Below, piece after piece: positions 54,465 to 63,316 of a DNA stretch of 64,000 nucleotides; the first letter of the stretch is position 1; every line of letters starts with the position of its first letter. Position numbers and translations under genes: made by a program. The stretch comes from Prochlorococcus sp. AG-355-N18 (GTDB taxonomy: Bacteria > Cyanobacteriota > Cyanobacteriia > PCC-6307 > Cyanobiaceae). The stretch is taken from NCBI GenBank assembly GCA_003278535.1, contig QCEG01000002.1, positions 62,001 to 126,000 on the forward strand. The letters are read 5' to 3'. The notes beneath the pieces were generated by a model. It ran no database searches, had not been told where the DNA came from, and saw only the letters and a program-made list of their open reading frames with translations.

Positions 54465-57245
54465 ATGAATCCTACACAATCTACAAAAATAGTTTTTGCG
54501 GCAAAATTTAAAGCTCAAAAGTTTGATATTTTTCTCCTTCAAAGAATTTATAAATCGGATTCAAAATTATTAATAAAAGTAAATTCTAGTTATTCTTCTT
54601 ATTGGGAGTCTTATAAAAAACCTCATCTGGCTTATTGGGGAAATATCAATAAAAAAAATGGATCAGAGCAAATTGATGAATTAATATCTAGTATTAAAAA
54701 TATTGAAAATAATAATAAGGTTTCAAAATTTCTTGAAAATATTTTAAATTCCTATCAACTTAATTCTCTAGAAAGTAATGGACTTAATCAGTCAATAAAA
54801 AATCTTTCTTCAGTAATTTCTGAAGCCCAATTAACAAATTTTGTAGATGGAATAAAATCACAAGATTCCGATTTGAAACTTACTTTATCTTCGGCGCAAA
54901 ATATATCTGAAAAAGTTCGTTTATCAAAGATATTAAAGTCTAATGACTTTAAACTTATTAAAATACTTTTAACAAAAGCTCCTTTAATTTTTGGCTATTG
55001 GGGACCATTTAAAACTGTTTTAAAGTATTTAGATCCTAAAATCTTGCCAAGAGAATTTGGGATTGCATTAGGGCGCCTATCTCTTGCAAAAGGTTGCAAT
55101 CCTGAAGCTGTAATTAATTACAACCTTTTTGCAGGGATTGTAGATATTGAAAATATTAATTGGCTTTCGGAAATTATTCCATGTCCTAGTGTTCTAACTC
55201 TAGATTATATGTTGAGGCGAATGCGTAGGGCGCTAATCAAAATAGGAGTGAAAGATTTAAAAACTTACTCAATAATTTCCGCGAACGCACTAATTAATTG
55301 GGATAAGGAAATCGATTCAAAATCGTTTATTCCTGGCTACATAATGGGAGGAAAAGTTTCTATTCTTGATAACAAAAGTAGATATGTAAAAGTTCCCTTA
55401 TTACAAAATAAATCTAACTATCCTTTCCCAGATGCTTGGAAAAATAATTTAGATGTAGTAAAAAAAATATTTAACTCAATAAGAAATTCTCCCGAAATTT
55501 TTACTTTTTGTTGCCAGGTATTTTTAGATCAAAAAGAGAATATTCCAACTTTAAATAAAAATAATATAATCTTAGCTCTCAAGAGTAAAGATCATAAAAT
55601 TGTAAATCTTGCTTCTAATTATATCGCAGATTTTCCAGATCTCTTTTCTAGTTTAAACGATTCTATGTGGCTTAATTTTTTCTCTTCTGAAAATATTGAT
55701 CCTATTAAAAAAGTAGTTAAAGAATTAATTTCTAGACCAATTTTAACTCAAAGTTATGTTGGAATAATTAATGGAATAAAAAAATTATTAGATAGCAAAT
55801 ATCATTCTCAAAATTTATCTTTAATTGGGCCAGTTTCTCTTCTTTATTTAAAATATAATTTTTCAAATCAATATTCAAACCTTTTAAGGCCTTCAATTAT
55901 TAATTCATTAGTTATTGAATCAATAACAGATTTTTATGATCTTGATAAACTTGATGATGAATATCTTTTGACAATTACAAAAATAAATATTTTTGATATT
56001 TTAGAAGCTTACTTAAATTTACTAGAAAAAGGAAATATATCCCTAGAAAGTTCCAAAATTCTAAGTGAAATAATATTCGAGCAAACAAAAAAGATACCTT
56101 TTAATGATCAAAAAATAAAACTTTCTTTTGAATGTTTTAAATATAAAAATATTGATGCTTTCAATTTTGGTTGGTTACTAATAGATGAAATTTCTAATTG
56201 GGAGGATGTTGAATATCTTTTATGGGATGAATTGCGGAAAAACATCTTCGTATCTTCTAAATGGAAAAAAGAAAGTTTGAAATTAATTCATCAATTTTTA
56301 AATAGAGCATCGAATTTAAATTCTTATTTTCTAGAACTTTTTACTGATAAATCTTGGAATTTTGTTATGAACTATAAAATATTTTTCGAAGAAGGAGAAG
56401 TTGATTTTAGAAATCTAGTTTGGAAAGCGTTAGGCCAAAATAATAATCAAAACATTGCCCAATATATTTTTAACGAAACAAATTTCATTAACCAAATTGG
56501 AAATATAGTTACGCAAGAGCATCTTGCTACAACAAATTCTGTTCAACAGGAAATGTTATTGAAATATATAAATCAGAAACCTGAAAGAATTAATACTGAT
56601 CATAATTTTGCAATTGGTTTACTAAGGATTCCTAATCGAAATCTTCAAGAATGCGCCCTAAACCAGATGAAAAAAGCAGATTTAATCGAAAAATATTGGA
56701 TTATAATTGCTGAAATTGGGTTGCCAATACCATTAGAAGCTATTCGTGAATTAATTAATTCGATAAATATAAAAAGAAAGTTCTCTGAGTATGTAATGGC
56801 CTGTTTAGATAGCATCGTTCCAGACGTTAGAGATATGGGTCTTACCTTTTTAAATAATCAATCAGAGAAAATTGATGATGAATTTTTGTGGCCTGCATTA
56901 ACTGAATCTGATGATCCAAAAGTTCAGTCAAAAGTTGTAGAAAGAACATTAATTAAAGATTGGAACGATACTGAGGAATTTGATTCATTTGATAGACGTT
57001 TACTTATAACCAGAAGAAAAAATCGAAGGGCTAAAGAACTGGTTAAATCAAGAATTACTCAAAATAAAAAATTAAAACAAGAAAAAATTATTTCCCCTTT
57101 TCGTAAAAAAGCTCTAATTGAACTTTCAAAAGGAACTAACTCCCAAGATAAAGCTTGGGCATTGCGTAATATTGCCATTCTTATGCTGAATGGTATTACG
57201 TTCGATGGAATACAAATTAAAACTGAAAATGGAGCTAAAAACTAA
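54465..57245 (+). CDS. Retron accessory protein with HEAT/ARM-like repeats (926 aa)
   Basis: The first gene after the retron RNA, 21 bases from a2. A large helical protein without catalytic motifs; helical pairs typical of HEAT/ARM solenoids are clear in the last third (PDVRDMGLTFLNNQSEKIDD, DDPKVQSKVVERTL). The end is basic. In retron type XIII the partner of the RT and WH-SWIM protein is an ARM/HEAT protein, presumed toxin or effector. The ATG of the next gene overlaps its stop (TAATG). Confidence 0.8.
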   Translation: MNPTQSTKIVFAAKFKAQKFDIFLLQRIYKSDSKLLIKVNSSYSSYWESYKKPHLAYWGNINKKNGSEQIDELISSIKNIENNNKVSKFLENILNSYQLNSLESNGLNQSIKNLSSVISEAQLTNFVDGIKSQDSDLKLTLSSAQNISEKVRLSKILKSNDFKLIKILLTKAPLIFGYWGPFKTVLKYLDPKILPREFGIALGRLSLAKGCNPEAVINYNLFAGIVDIENINWLSEIIPCPSVLTLDYMLRRMRRALIKIGVKDLKTYSIISANALINWDKEIDSKSFIPGYIMGGKVSILDNKSRYVKVPLLQNKSNYPFPDAWKNNLDVVKKIFNSIRNSPEIFTFCCQVFLDQKENIPTLNKNNIILALKSKDHKIVNLASNYIADFPDLFSSLNDSMWLNFFSSENIDPIKKVVKELISRPILTQSYVGIINGIKKLLDSKYHSQNLSLIGPVSLLYLKYNFSNQYSNLLRPSIINSLVIESITDFYDLDKLDDEYLLTITKINIFDILEAYLNLLEKGNISLESSKILSEIIFEQTKKIPFNDQKIKLSFECFKYKNIDAFNFGWLLIDEISNWEDVEYLLWDELRKNIFVSSKWKKESLKLIHQFLNRASNLNSYFLELFTDKSWNFVMNYKIFFEEGEVDFRNLVWKALGQNNNQNIAQYIFNETNFINQIGNIVTQEHLATTNSVQQEMLLKYINQKPERINTDHNFAIGLLRIPNRNLQECALNQMKKADLIEKYWIIIAEIGLPIPLEAIRELINSINIKRKFSEYVMACLDSIVPDVRDMGLTFLNNQSEKIDDEFLWPALTESDDPKVQSKVVERTLIKDWNDTEEFDSFDRRLLITRRKNRRAKELVKSRITQNKKLKQEKIISPFRKKALIELSKGTNSQDKAWALRNIAILMLNGITFDGIQIKTENGAKN

Positions 57246-58888
57246 TGATTTCTTTCAAAGGCAACTTTACTCAATCAACTGTAAATTCAAATACTAATGA
57301 AAGTGCAGTTACTTTTGGTACTGATATTAAAAATTCAAATGTCTTCTTGAGTACAGATATAAAAGTTAAACCTGGTGTGGCATTCTCAAAATTAATGCTG
57401 GTATTAGGAAGAATAGTAAGGATGAGAGATGCTGGAGTAAATAAAGATCACTCAGCTTATCAGGAATGGGTTCAAGGCGAATACTTTAAAGAATTGCCTG
57501 GTTTTATGAGTTCACAATTAAAACAGCTTCCTAAATTAATAAAAGAAAGAGAAATACTTACGCAACAATTAGAATTTTATGATCAGATTATAAAAAAATT
57601 TAATTCAAATTATTTCCCCGAGCAAAGAAGGCGTTTTTGGAGTTGGCTTTATACACATAATAGAGATGCATGGTATGTTCTCGACCCAATAGTAAGTGTT
57701 CAGCCTGATGCGACATTTTTTGAGGCTTTTTCTCTAGATGAGTCAACTTATGCAAGAGTAGCTCTACCGCATGAGGCAACAACCGGTGAGAAAAACTTTA
57801 ATTGTGGAACTACAAATATTGACTTTAGTACTTCTCTTGAAAGAGAACTTTCTAGAACTCGTTCATATCGACCACTGCATTTAACCGTTGGCAAAGATGC
57901 CGTAGAGTTTGATACTGGAATATCAAATACAATAGAGAAAAAAATTGATCTACCAGAAACTTGGACTAAGGGTTTGGTTGAGGTTCAGGCTGCCTTATCA
58001 CTTGCACCTGTTGAAATTAAAATTTCATCATTAGCACTTGCCGATGTACTAGGAAGATTAGAGGCCCAGCGAGAAAAGGAAGGACCAAGATCACTAATTT
58101 TTGAACTTATTCCAGATGAAAAACCAAAAGTAATTGTTGAACCTTGGGGGGACGTTTTCATAATGTCTGATATGCCTTTTAAGGGGGCAAAAAGCTCTAG
58201 AATTAAAGTATGGGGAAGAAGAAGGTTGAGAGTATTAAAAGAGATACTTCCTTTGGTAAATAATGTGAATGTCAGATTAATCGATTCTGGAATGCCTTCA
58301 TTCTGGAGTGTAGAGATGGAAGGAATTCAATTAATAATAGGACTTTCTGGATGGACTAGTTTAGATTGGGCGGCTAGGGCGCGTTTTTCAGCGATGATAC
58401 CAGCTGCTGAAGAATCCAAAGAAACAATGGAAAAAGCTGCATATTTTTTAAAAACAAATTTAATCATTGAGGATGGAGAACTTGCCAAATATTTAAATAA
58501 ATCTCCAATGGAATCAAAAAGAATCCTTCAGCATTTATGTTTATCTGGAACGGCAATGTATGATCCTGAGTTTAGGAAATATCGTTATAGAGAACTTTTC
58601 CCTGATTTGGATTTCGAATCTAAATCTCAAACTGGTATTGAAGAAATTAAAGGCATTGAGTTATTCAAAAGAAATGCAGTCAGAATTTCATCAGATAGTA
58701 TTAATGAAAAAGAACGAACTATAAAAGCAACTGTTATTTCAAGAGAAAGGATCTGCTCTACTGTAATTAGTCGTGATATTGATAGTCGTATTACTCAAGC
58801 ACAGTGTAGTTGTTCATATTTTAGATATCACAAGCTTAAACAAGGTCCATGTAGACATATCGTTGCATTAAGTCTTGCTGGAGAATAA
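57245..58888 (+). CDS. Retron accessory protein with winged helix and SWIM zinc finger (547 aa)
   Basis: Begins inside the preceding stop (TAATG). The C-terminal SWIM finger has C521-x-C523 ... C536-x-H538 (CSCSYFRYHKLKQGPCRHIV). A winged-helix-like segment precedes it (about 419-450, SPMESKRILQHLCLSG). The N-terminal 350 residues are unique, with helical and beta parts. SWIM domains bind DNA or proteins. In type XIII retrons a WH-SWIM protein is part of the effector pair. Its stop is one base before the RT ATG. Confidence 0.85.
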   Translation: MISFKGNFTQSTVNSNTNESAVTFGTDIKNSNVFLSTDIKVKPGVAFSKLMLVLGRIVRMRDAGVNKDHSAYQEWVQGEYFKELPGFMSSQLKQLPKLIKEREILTQQLEFYDQIIKKFNSNYFPEQRRRFWSWLYTHNRDAWYVLDPIVSVQPDATFFEAFSLDESTYARVALPHEATTGEKNFNCGTTNIDFSTSLERELSRTRSYRPLHLTVGKDAVEFDTGISNTIEKKIDLPETWTKGLVEVQAALSLAPVEIKISSLALADVLGRLEAQREKEGPRSLIFELIPDEKPKVIVEPWGDVFIMSDMPFKGAKSSRIKVWGRRRLRVLKEILPLVNNVNVRLIDSGMPSFWSVEMEGIQLIIGLSGWTSLDWAARARFSAMIPAAEESKETMEKAAYFLKTNLIIEDGELAKYLNKSPMESKRILQHLCLSGTAMYDPEFRKYRYRELFPDLDFESKSQTGIEEIKGIELFKRNAVRISSDSINEKERTIKATVISRERICSTVISRDIDSRITQAQCSCSYFRYHKLKQGPCRHIVALSLAGE

Positions 58889-58889
58889 T

Positions 58890-60284
58890 ATGAAAAATCA
58901 AGATACTAGTCTTAATCCTGAGTGGGCGAGAAGAATTAAGCAGGTTGGTATGCGAGCTTTTGAAGTTGAAGAAATGCTTCGTCTTGGATTCCTTGAGCCT
59001 AATGACTTAAATATTGAAGAGTTTGAAAAAGCAGCTTTAAATTTAAAGGATATAAGAAATAAGTTAGAAAAAACTAATATAGAAATTGAGTCATTAAATA
59101 ATGTTGACATTGCGATTGATAAAATAAGATCTAAAAGAATTAAAGATGTAAAGATAAAAGCAGAACTTAGAAAAAATAATAAAGAAAAAGAAAAAACCAG
59201 AAGATTAGAAGAGAATAAAATTAATCGTATTAATTGCCCAAATTTTCTTGGAAGAGAAGTTTCCAATAGACTTAAATTTATTGGCGGAGACGAAGAATTA
59301 GTTAAAAGAAATGGGTTGCCAAAAATTATTTCTTTTCTTGATTTGTCTTCAGCTTTGGGATTAGATCCTAAAGATCTTCAATGGCTTGTTTATAGCAGAG
59401 AAGATTCTTCTATAGATCACTACACACGTTTTTATATTCCTAAAAGATCTGGAGAAAAAAGACTGATTTCTAGTCCAAAACCAATCCTTAGAAAAGCTCA
59501 AAGTTGGGTATTGAATGAAATTTTAGAAAAAATAAAATTACATCCAGCAGCTATGGCATTTAGGTCGGGAGTATCTATTCTAGATAATGCTTCATTGCAT
59601 GTGAAAAAAGAAATAGTTTTACGTATAGATCTTAAAGACTTCTTCCCTTCGATAGTATTTCCCCGAGTCCGCGGTTTTTATGAATCACTGGGATATAACC
59701 CTGGAGTTGCTTCAGTTTTGGCATTACTTTGCACAGACAGTCCAAGAGTACTTTTGAAGCAAGATGATAAATCATATTTTGTTGAAGTAGGCGAAAGATG
59801 TTTACCCCAGGGGGCATGTACTTCTCCAAATCTTGCAAATTTAATATCAAATAATCTTGATAAGAGAATTTCTGCTTATGCAGAAAAATCTAAATGGATT
59901 TATTCAAGATATGCTGATGATCTTATCTTTTCAACTAAAGAAAAAATTAAAAATCCAAATGGTTTGATTAACGGCATTTCTAAAATAATTTCAAATGAAG
60001 GATTTATAGTTAATCAAAAGAAAACACGCATAATGCGGAAGTCAAACAGGCAAATAGTTACTGGTTTATTAGTTAATGATGAAGTAAGGTTAACTAAAAG
60101 AGACTTACATCGTTTCAGAGCATTTTTTCATAATTGTAAAATTAATGGAATAGAAAAAGTTTCTAATGAAATCGGAAAAGATGCTATGTCAGTTGCAAAA
60201 GGTTATTTATCTTATGTAAATATAATTTCACCATCTACTGCAAATAAGTTTCTTAATTTAAATCCTTGGTTATCAATTAATTAA
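58890..60284 (+). CDS. Retron reverse transcriptase
   Basis: ATG 58890 is chosen (one base after the previous stop) over a TTG at 58875 inside that gene. The 464-residue RT has the retron hallmarks: NASLH (NAxxH, about 233), IDLKDFFPSI with catalytic Asp247, LPQGACTSPNLANL, the active site YADD (about 341-344) and VTGLLVN (VTG, about 390). Retron RTs recognise their msr and make a branched RNA-DNA. The first 115 residues form an unusual helical, Lys/Glu-rich extension before the RT core. No group II intron maturase or HNH domain follows. Confidence 0.93.
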   Translation: MKNQDTSLNPEWARRIKQVGMRAFEVEEMLRLGFLEPNDLNIEEFEKAALNLKDIRNKLEKTNIEIESLNNVDIAIDKIRSKRIKDVKIKAELRKNNKEKEKTRRLEENKINRINCPNFLGREVSNRLKFIGGDEELVKRNGLPKIISFLDLSSALGLDPKDLQWLVYSREDSSIDHYTRFYIPKRSGEKRLISSPKPILRKAQSWVLNEILEKIKLHPAAMAFRSGVSILDNASLHVKKEIVLRIDLKDFFPSIVFPRVRGFYESLGYNPGVASVLALLCTDSPRVLLKQDDKSYFVEVGERCLPQGACTSPNLANLISNNLDKRISAYAEKSKWIYSRYADDLIFSTKEKIKNPNGLINGISKIISNEGFIVNQKKTRIMRKSNRQIVTGLLVNDEVRLTKRDLHRFRAFFHNCKINGIEKVSNEIGKDAMSVAKGYLSYVNIISPSTANKFLNLNPWLSIN

Positions 60285-60695
60285 ATTATTTTATTGATGA
60301 CGGTCTATGTCCTGATTTAGACACTTTAGCAAATGGAAGATTTGCCTATATTACGATCAGTGATTTTTATAAACTTTTTAAAAATAATATAGTAAATATT
60401 TCATTTGGAATTGGTTATGAATTGGATTGGGTTGAAAGTTATACTGCCCAGGCAAATGAATTAAAAAAATTAGAAAAATTTATTATTAAAAACTTGCGAA
60501 TATTATGATTATCTATTTATTGAAAGTTATTTAACTGATGTTGATATAGGCATGTTAGGAAATAAAATCTCATTTAAATCAAATTTCAATTCCAAATCAT
60601 TATTTTTAGATTCTGAGGTTAAAGTCTTTGAAGAGTTTTTAAAAATTACTTTAAGTAACATATTTATATACTTGAAAGTGCATATAGTTTTTTAA
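60281..60695 (+). pseudogene. 5'-truncated, frameshifted gene remnant
   Basis: The frame from 60281 (NYFIDDGLCPDLDTLANGRF..., to 60508) and the next frame (YYDYLFIESYLTDVDIGMLG..., to 60695) form one protein interrupted by an extra A in a short run near 60490. There is no start codon. It may have been a fourth gene after the RT or part of an older locus. It overlaps the end of the convergent TPR gene. Confidence 0.5.
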
Positions 60696-61835
60696 ATATT
60701 CCAGTAATAATGTATATGAAAATTTAAGTTGTTTTATATCAAAATCTTTTTTACTTTTTAAAAAATTTCTATATGAAGATTTTTCATCAAATCTCCCTGC
60801 AGAACCAATAATAGTTATTGTTTTTTCGAGTTTATTTATAGCCTCTTCAAAGTTTTCTAATTCATAATTACATAGTCCTTGTAAATAATACAAATAAATA
60901 AACTCCTCTGAATCATAATCAAAATAATTTAAATCCTCTTTTTTTGATTCATTTAATATTAATATACAATTTTTAAAATAAAATTCTGCAATATTTAAAT
61001 CATTTAAGGCATGTTGAAAATTTCTTAATTCATATATACATAAACTTTTTATGTAGTATTTATTTGCCAAATAATAAGTAATATCAAACCTTTCATTATT
61101 TGTTTTTGGAATAGAATTTTTACAAAATTTTATGCCTTTATTTAAAAAATTAATTGATTCAGTATATTCCTTCTTTTTATATCTATAACAACCATTGATT
61201 AAATAAAATAAATCAGCCTCAGAAGATTTATTAATAAATTTTAGAAGTGAATTTAATTTAGATAAATTATTTGATAAAAAACTATATTTTACAGATATAT
61301 TCCAAATATACCTTTCAAGTTCTGGAAATTTATTTTTGTTATATAAATGTTCGATTAAATTTATATGTCCGGAAAATCTTTTTATTCTTATTAAATTTTT
61401 TTCATATAGTTTTTTATCTTCTTCATATGGAAATAATAAAAAGTTTGTAATGAAATTATAATCAACAATACCAAAGCCAATAATTAAATCTTTTATTTCT
61501 TCAATTATTTTTTGTTTATATCCTTGTGAATTTAGTTGACTAGATTTATGAAAATCTAATAAACATTCTGCAAGTGGGAATGAATATAACTCTTGTTGGT
61601 TCTCTTCTCTTTTAATATCGAAACAAATTTCTTCTCTTTCTATAAGTTTTTTTTTAGTTAAACCTCTTAAAAAATAAGCGTCAGCATTACTTTCATTTAT
61701 GTTGATTGCTTTATTCAAATAATGAATAGCATACATAAGATGATCATTATCAATGCAATCACATGCATATTCAAAAAAATTATCTTCTAGTTCTTCCGAA
61801 TTTTCATATCTTTCAATTAAATAATCCATTATCAA
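60651..61835 (-). CDS. TPR-repeat protein (394 aa)
   Basis: Helical repeats are recognisable near both ends (HYLNKAININESNADAYFLRG; INFLNKGIKF; QGLCNYELENFEEAINKLEK). The middle is poorly conserved and Leu/Asn/Lys-rich. TPRs mediate protein interaction. It lies four bases after the DnaB-like helicase on the same strand, so an operon is likely. Confidence 0.7.
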   Translation of the reverse strand: MIMDYLIERYENSEELEDNFFEYACDCIDNDHLMYAIHYLNKAININESNADAYFLRGLTKKKLIEREEICFDIKREENQQELYSFPLAECLLDFHKSSQLNSQGYKQKIIEEIKDLIIGFGIVDYNFITNFLLFPYEEDKKLYEKNLIRIKRFSGHINLIEHLYNKNKFPELERYIWNISVKYSFLSNNLSKLNSLLKFINKSSEADLFYLINGCYRYKKKEYTESINFLNKGIKFCKNSIPKTNNERFDITYYLANKYYIKSLCIYELRNFQHALNDLNIAEFYFKNCILILNESKKEDLNYFDYDSEEFIYLYYLQGLCNYELENFEEAINKLEKTITIIGSAGRFDEKSSYRNFLKSKKDFDIKQLKFSYTLLLEYLKNYMHFQVYKYVT

Positions 61836-61838
61836 ATT

Positions 61839-62714
61839 CTATAAGGATAAATTTCTGAATCTTGTAAATTGAGGTTCAAAAAGTAATTTAACAGTACCAA
61901 CAGGGCCATTTCTATGTTTACAAATAATTAGTTCAGATATTCCTCTATCAGTAGTTTCTGGATTGTAGTATTCATCTCGGTAAAGCATTGCAATAAGATC
62001 TGAGGTGCCTTCAAGAGATTTAGTTTCTCTTATATCTCCCAACATTGGTCTTTTGTTGTATCTATATTCAATAGTTCTATTTAGCTGTGATGCTACAAAA
62101 ATTGGGACATCTAATTCAACCGCCATAGATTTTAACTTTATTCCAATTTTGCAAAGTTCATCATCTCTTGATGTTATTAATCTATTATCATCAAGTTCCA
62201 TTAATTGAATATAATCAATAACTATTAGTCCAAGTTTTTTATCTTTTGATTGTTCTTTAATCTCTTTACAAGTATTTGTCATTTCTTCAATTGAAATATT
62301 TTGTTTATCGAATATATAAATTGGCAATTGACTTAATGAGTTTATTCCTTCTCCTAGTAATGGCCATTCATCTTGTTGTAATCTTCCAGTTCTTAATCTA
62401 CCGCTTTCAATTCCTACTTCTAGAGATAATATTCTATAACCTAATTGTTCCTTGCTCATTTCTAATCCAAAGTAGCAAACTGGGAGACTCTGAGATTGGG
62501 CAACATTTTTAGCCATGTTAATCAATAAGGAAGTTTTACCCATAGAAGGTCTTGCACCTAAAACATTTAAGCTGCCTCTTTGAAGGCCTTGTGTCATAGC
62601 ATCAAAATCATAAAAGTTTACTGGTATTCCAGCTGTGCTTTCTCCCAATGATCTTTGTTCTATCTGATTAAATAATTTATTTAAAATCGAATCAAACTTA
62701 CTTTTTTTTTGCAT
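61839..62714 (-). CDS. DnaB-like helicase core without the N-terminal domain
   Basis: A 291-residue RecA-fold ATPase: Walker A GARPSMGKTS (53-62), Walker B VIDYIQLM (about 164-171), SQLNRTIEYR and ADIRETKSLEGTSD-like motifs typical of replicative DnaB. The usual 150-residue N-terminal primase-binding domain is absent. Comparable stand-alone cores occur in phages and mobile elements. Probably unwinds or loads on DNA; a host-replication role is not shown. Confidence 0.85.
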   Translation of the reverse strand: MQKKSKFDSILNKLFNQIEQRSLGESTAGIPVNFYDFDAMTQGLQRGSLNVLGARPSMGKTSLLINMAKNVAQSQSLPVCYFGLEMSKEQLGYRILSLEVGIESGRLRTGRLQQDEWPLLGEGINSLSQLPIYIFDKQNISIEEMTNTCKEIKEQSKDKKLGLIVIDYIQLMELDDNRLITSRDDELCKIGIKLKSMAVELDVPIFVASQLNRTIEYRYNKRPMLGDIRETKSLEGTSDLIAMLYRDEYYNPETTDRGISELIICKHRNGPVGTVKLLFEPQFTRFRNLSL

Positions 62715-62773
62715 TGAAAAAAATATTCTATATAAATATTGTTCTCACTAAATATCATAGATTCCAAATTTTA

Positions 62774-63307
62774 TTATTTCTCCTCTAAATCTTTACTTTT
62801 TAGTATTTGATAAAGAGAATCCTCCAATGTCAATTTTTTTGCAGCTGATCTAAATTTTTTTAAAGCTACATTTTCTATTTGCCAAATTCTTTGGGTTGAA
62901 AGATTTAGTAATATGCCTATCTCTTTAAGAGTCTTATATTTGCCTGGAATTAATCGATATTTAAAAATAAATTTTTCTTTATAATTTAATTTTTCAAAAC
63001 ATGATTGAAATATTTTTAAAATTCTTTTATTTTCTAGTTCCTTTTTTTTTTCAGAAACTTCTGATTTAAGTATTTCAAAAATATTTGTTTTTTCATCCAG
63101 TTCTTTATATTTTTTGAAGTCCTCTAAAGCCTCTTTGTGCTTATTAAGTTTTGTTTTAGCTACACCCCTAAGCCAATAGATCTCGTTTTGATAAGGGCAA
63201 ATATTTATAGCTAGGGAATATAAAAGAATTGCTTTTTCATAATCATATTTGGAAATTTTATCCTTTGCTTTTTTTATATAAATAAATGGTATTTCATTGA
63301 TATTCAT
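62774..63307 (-). CDS. TPR fused to a sigma-70 region 4 helix-turn-helix
   Basis: The N-terminal half (about 10-75) is TPR-like (YEKAILLYSLAINICPYQNE, RGVAKTKLNKHKEALEDFKK). The C-terminal half (about 105-165) matches sigma region 4: LNYKEKFIFKYRL, TLKEIGILLNLSTQRIWQIE, then ALKKFR. Region 4 contacts -35 promoter elements. No region 2 is present, so it is not a complete sigma factor. It is 60 bases upstream of the DnaB-like gene on the same strand. Confidence 0.8.
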   Translation of the reverse strand: MNINEIPFIYIKKAKDKISKYDYEKAILLYSLAINICPYQNEIYWLRGVAKTKLNKHKEALEDFKKYKELDEKTNIFEILKSEVSEKKKELENKRILKIFQSCFEKLNYKEKFIFKYRLIPGKYKTLKEIGILLNLSTQRIWQIENVALKKFRSAAKKLTLEDSLYQILKSKDLEEK

Positions 63308-63316
63308 AATATGAAT

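Noticed and set aside
58890-60284. Reading the RT as a group II intron or diversity-generating retroelement
   Set aside because: No maturase X/HNH domains, no intron domain V, no template/variable repeat pair or Avd gene; NAxxH and VTG plus the msr-msd fold fit a retron.
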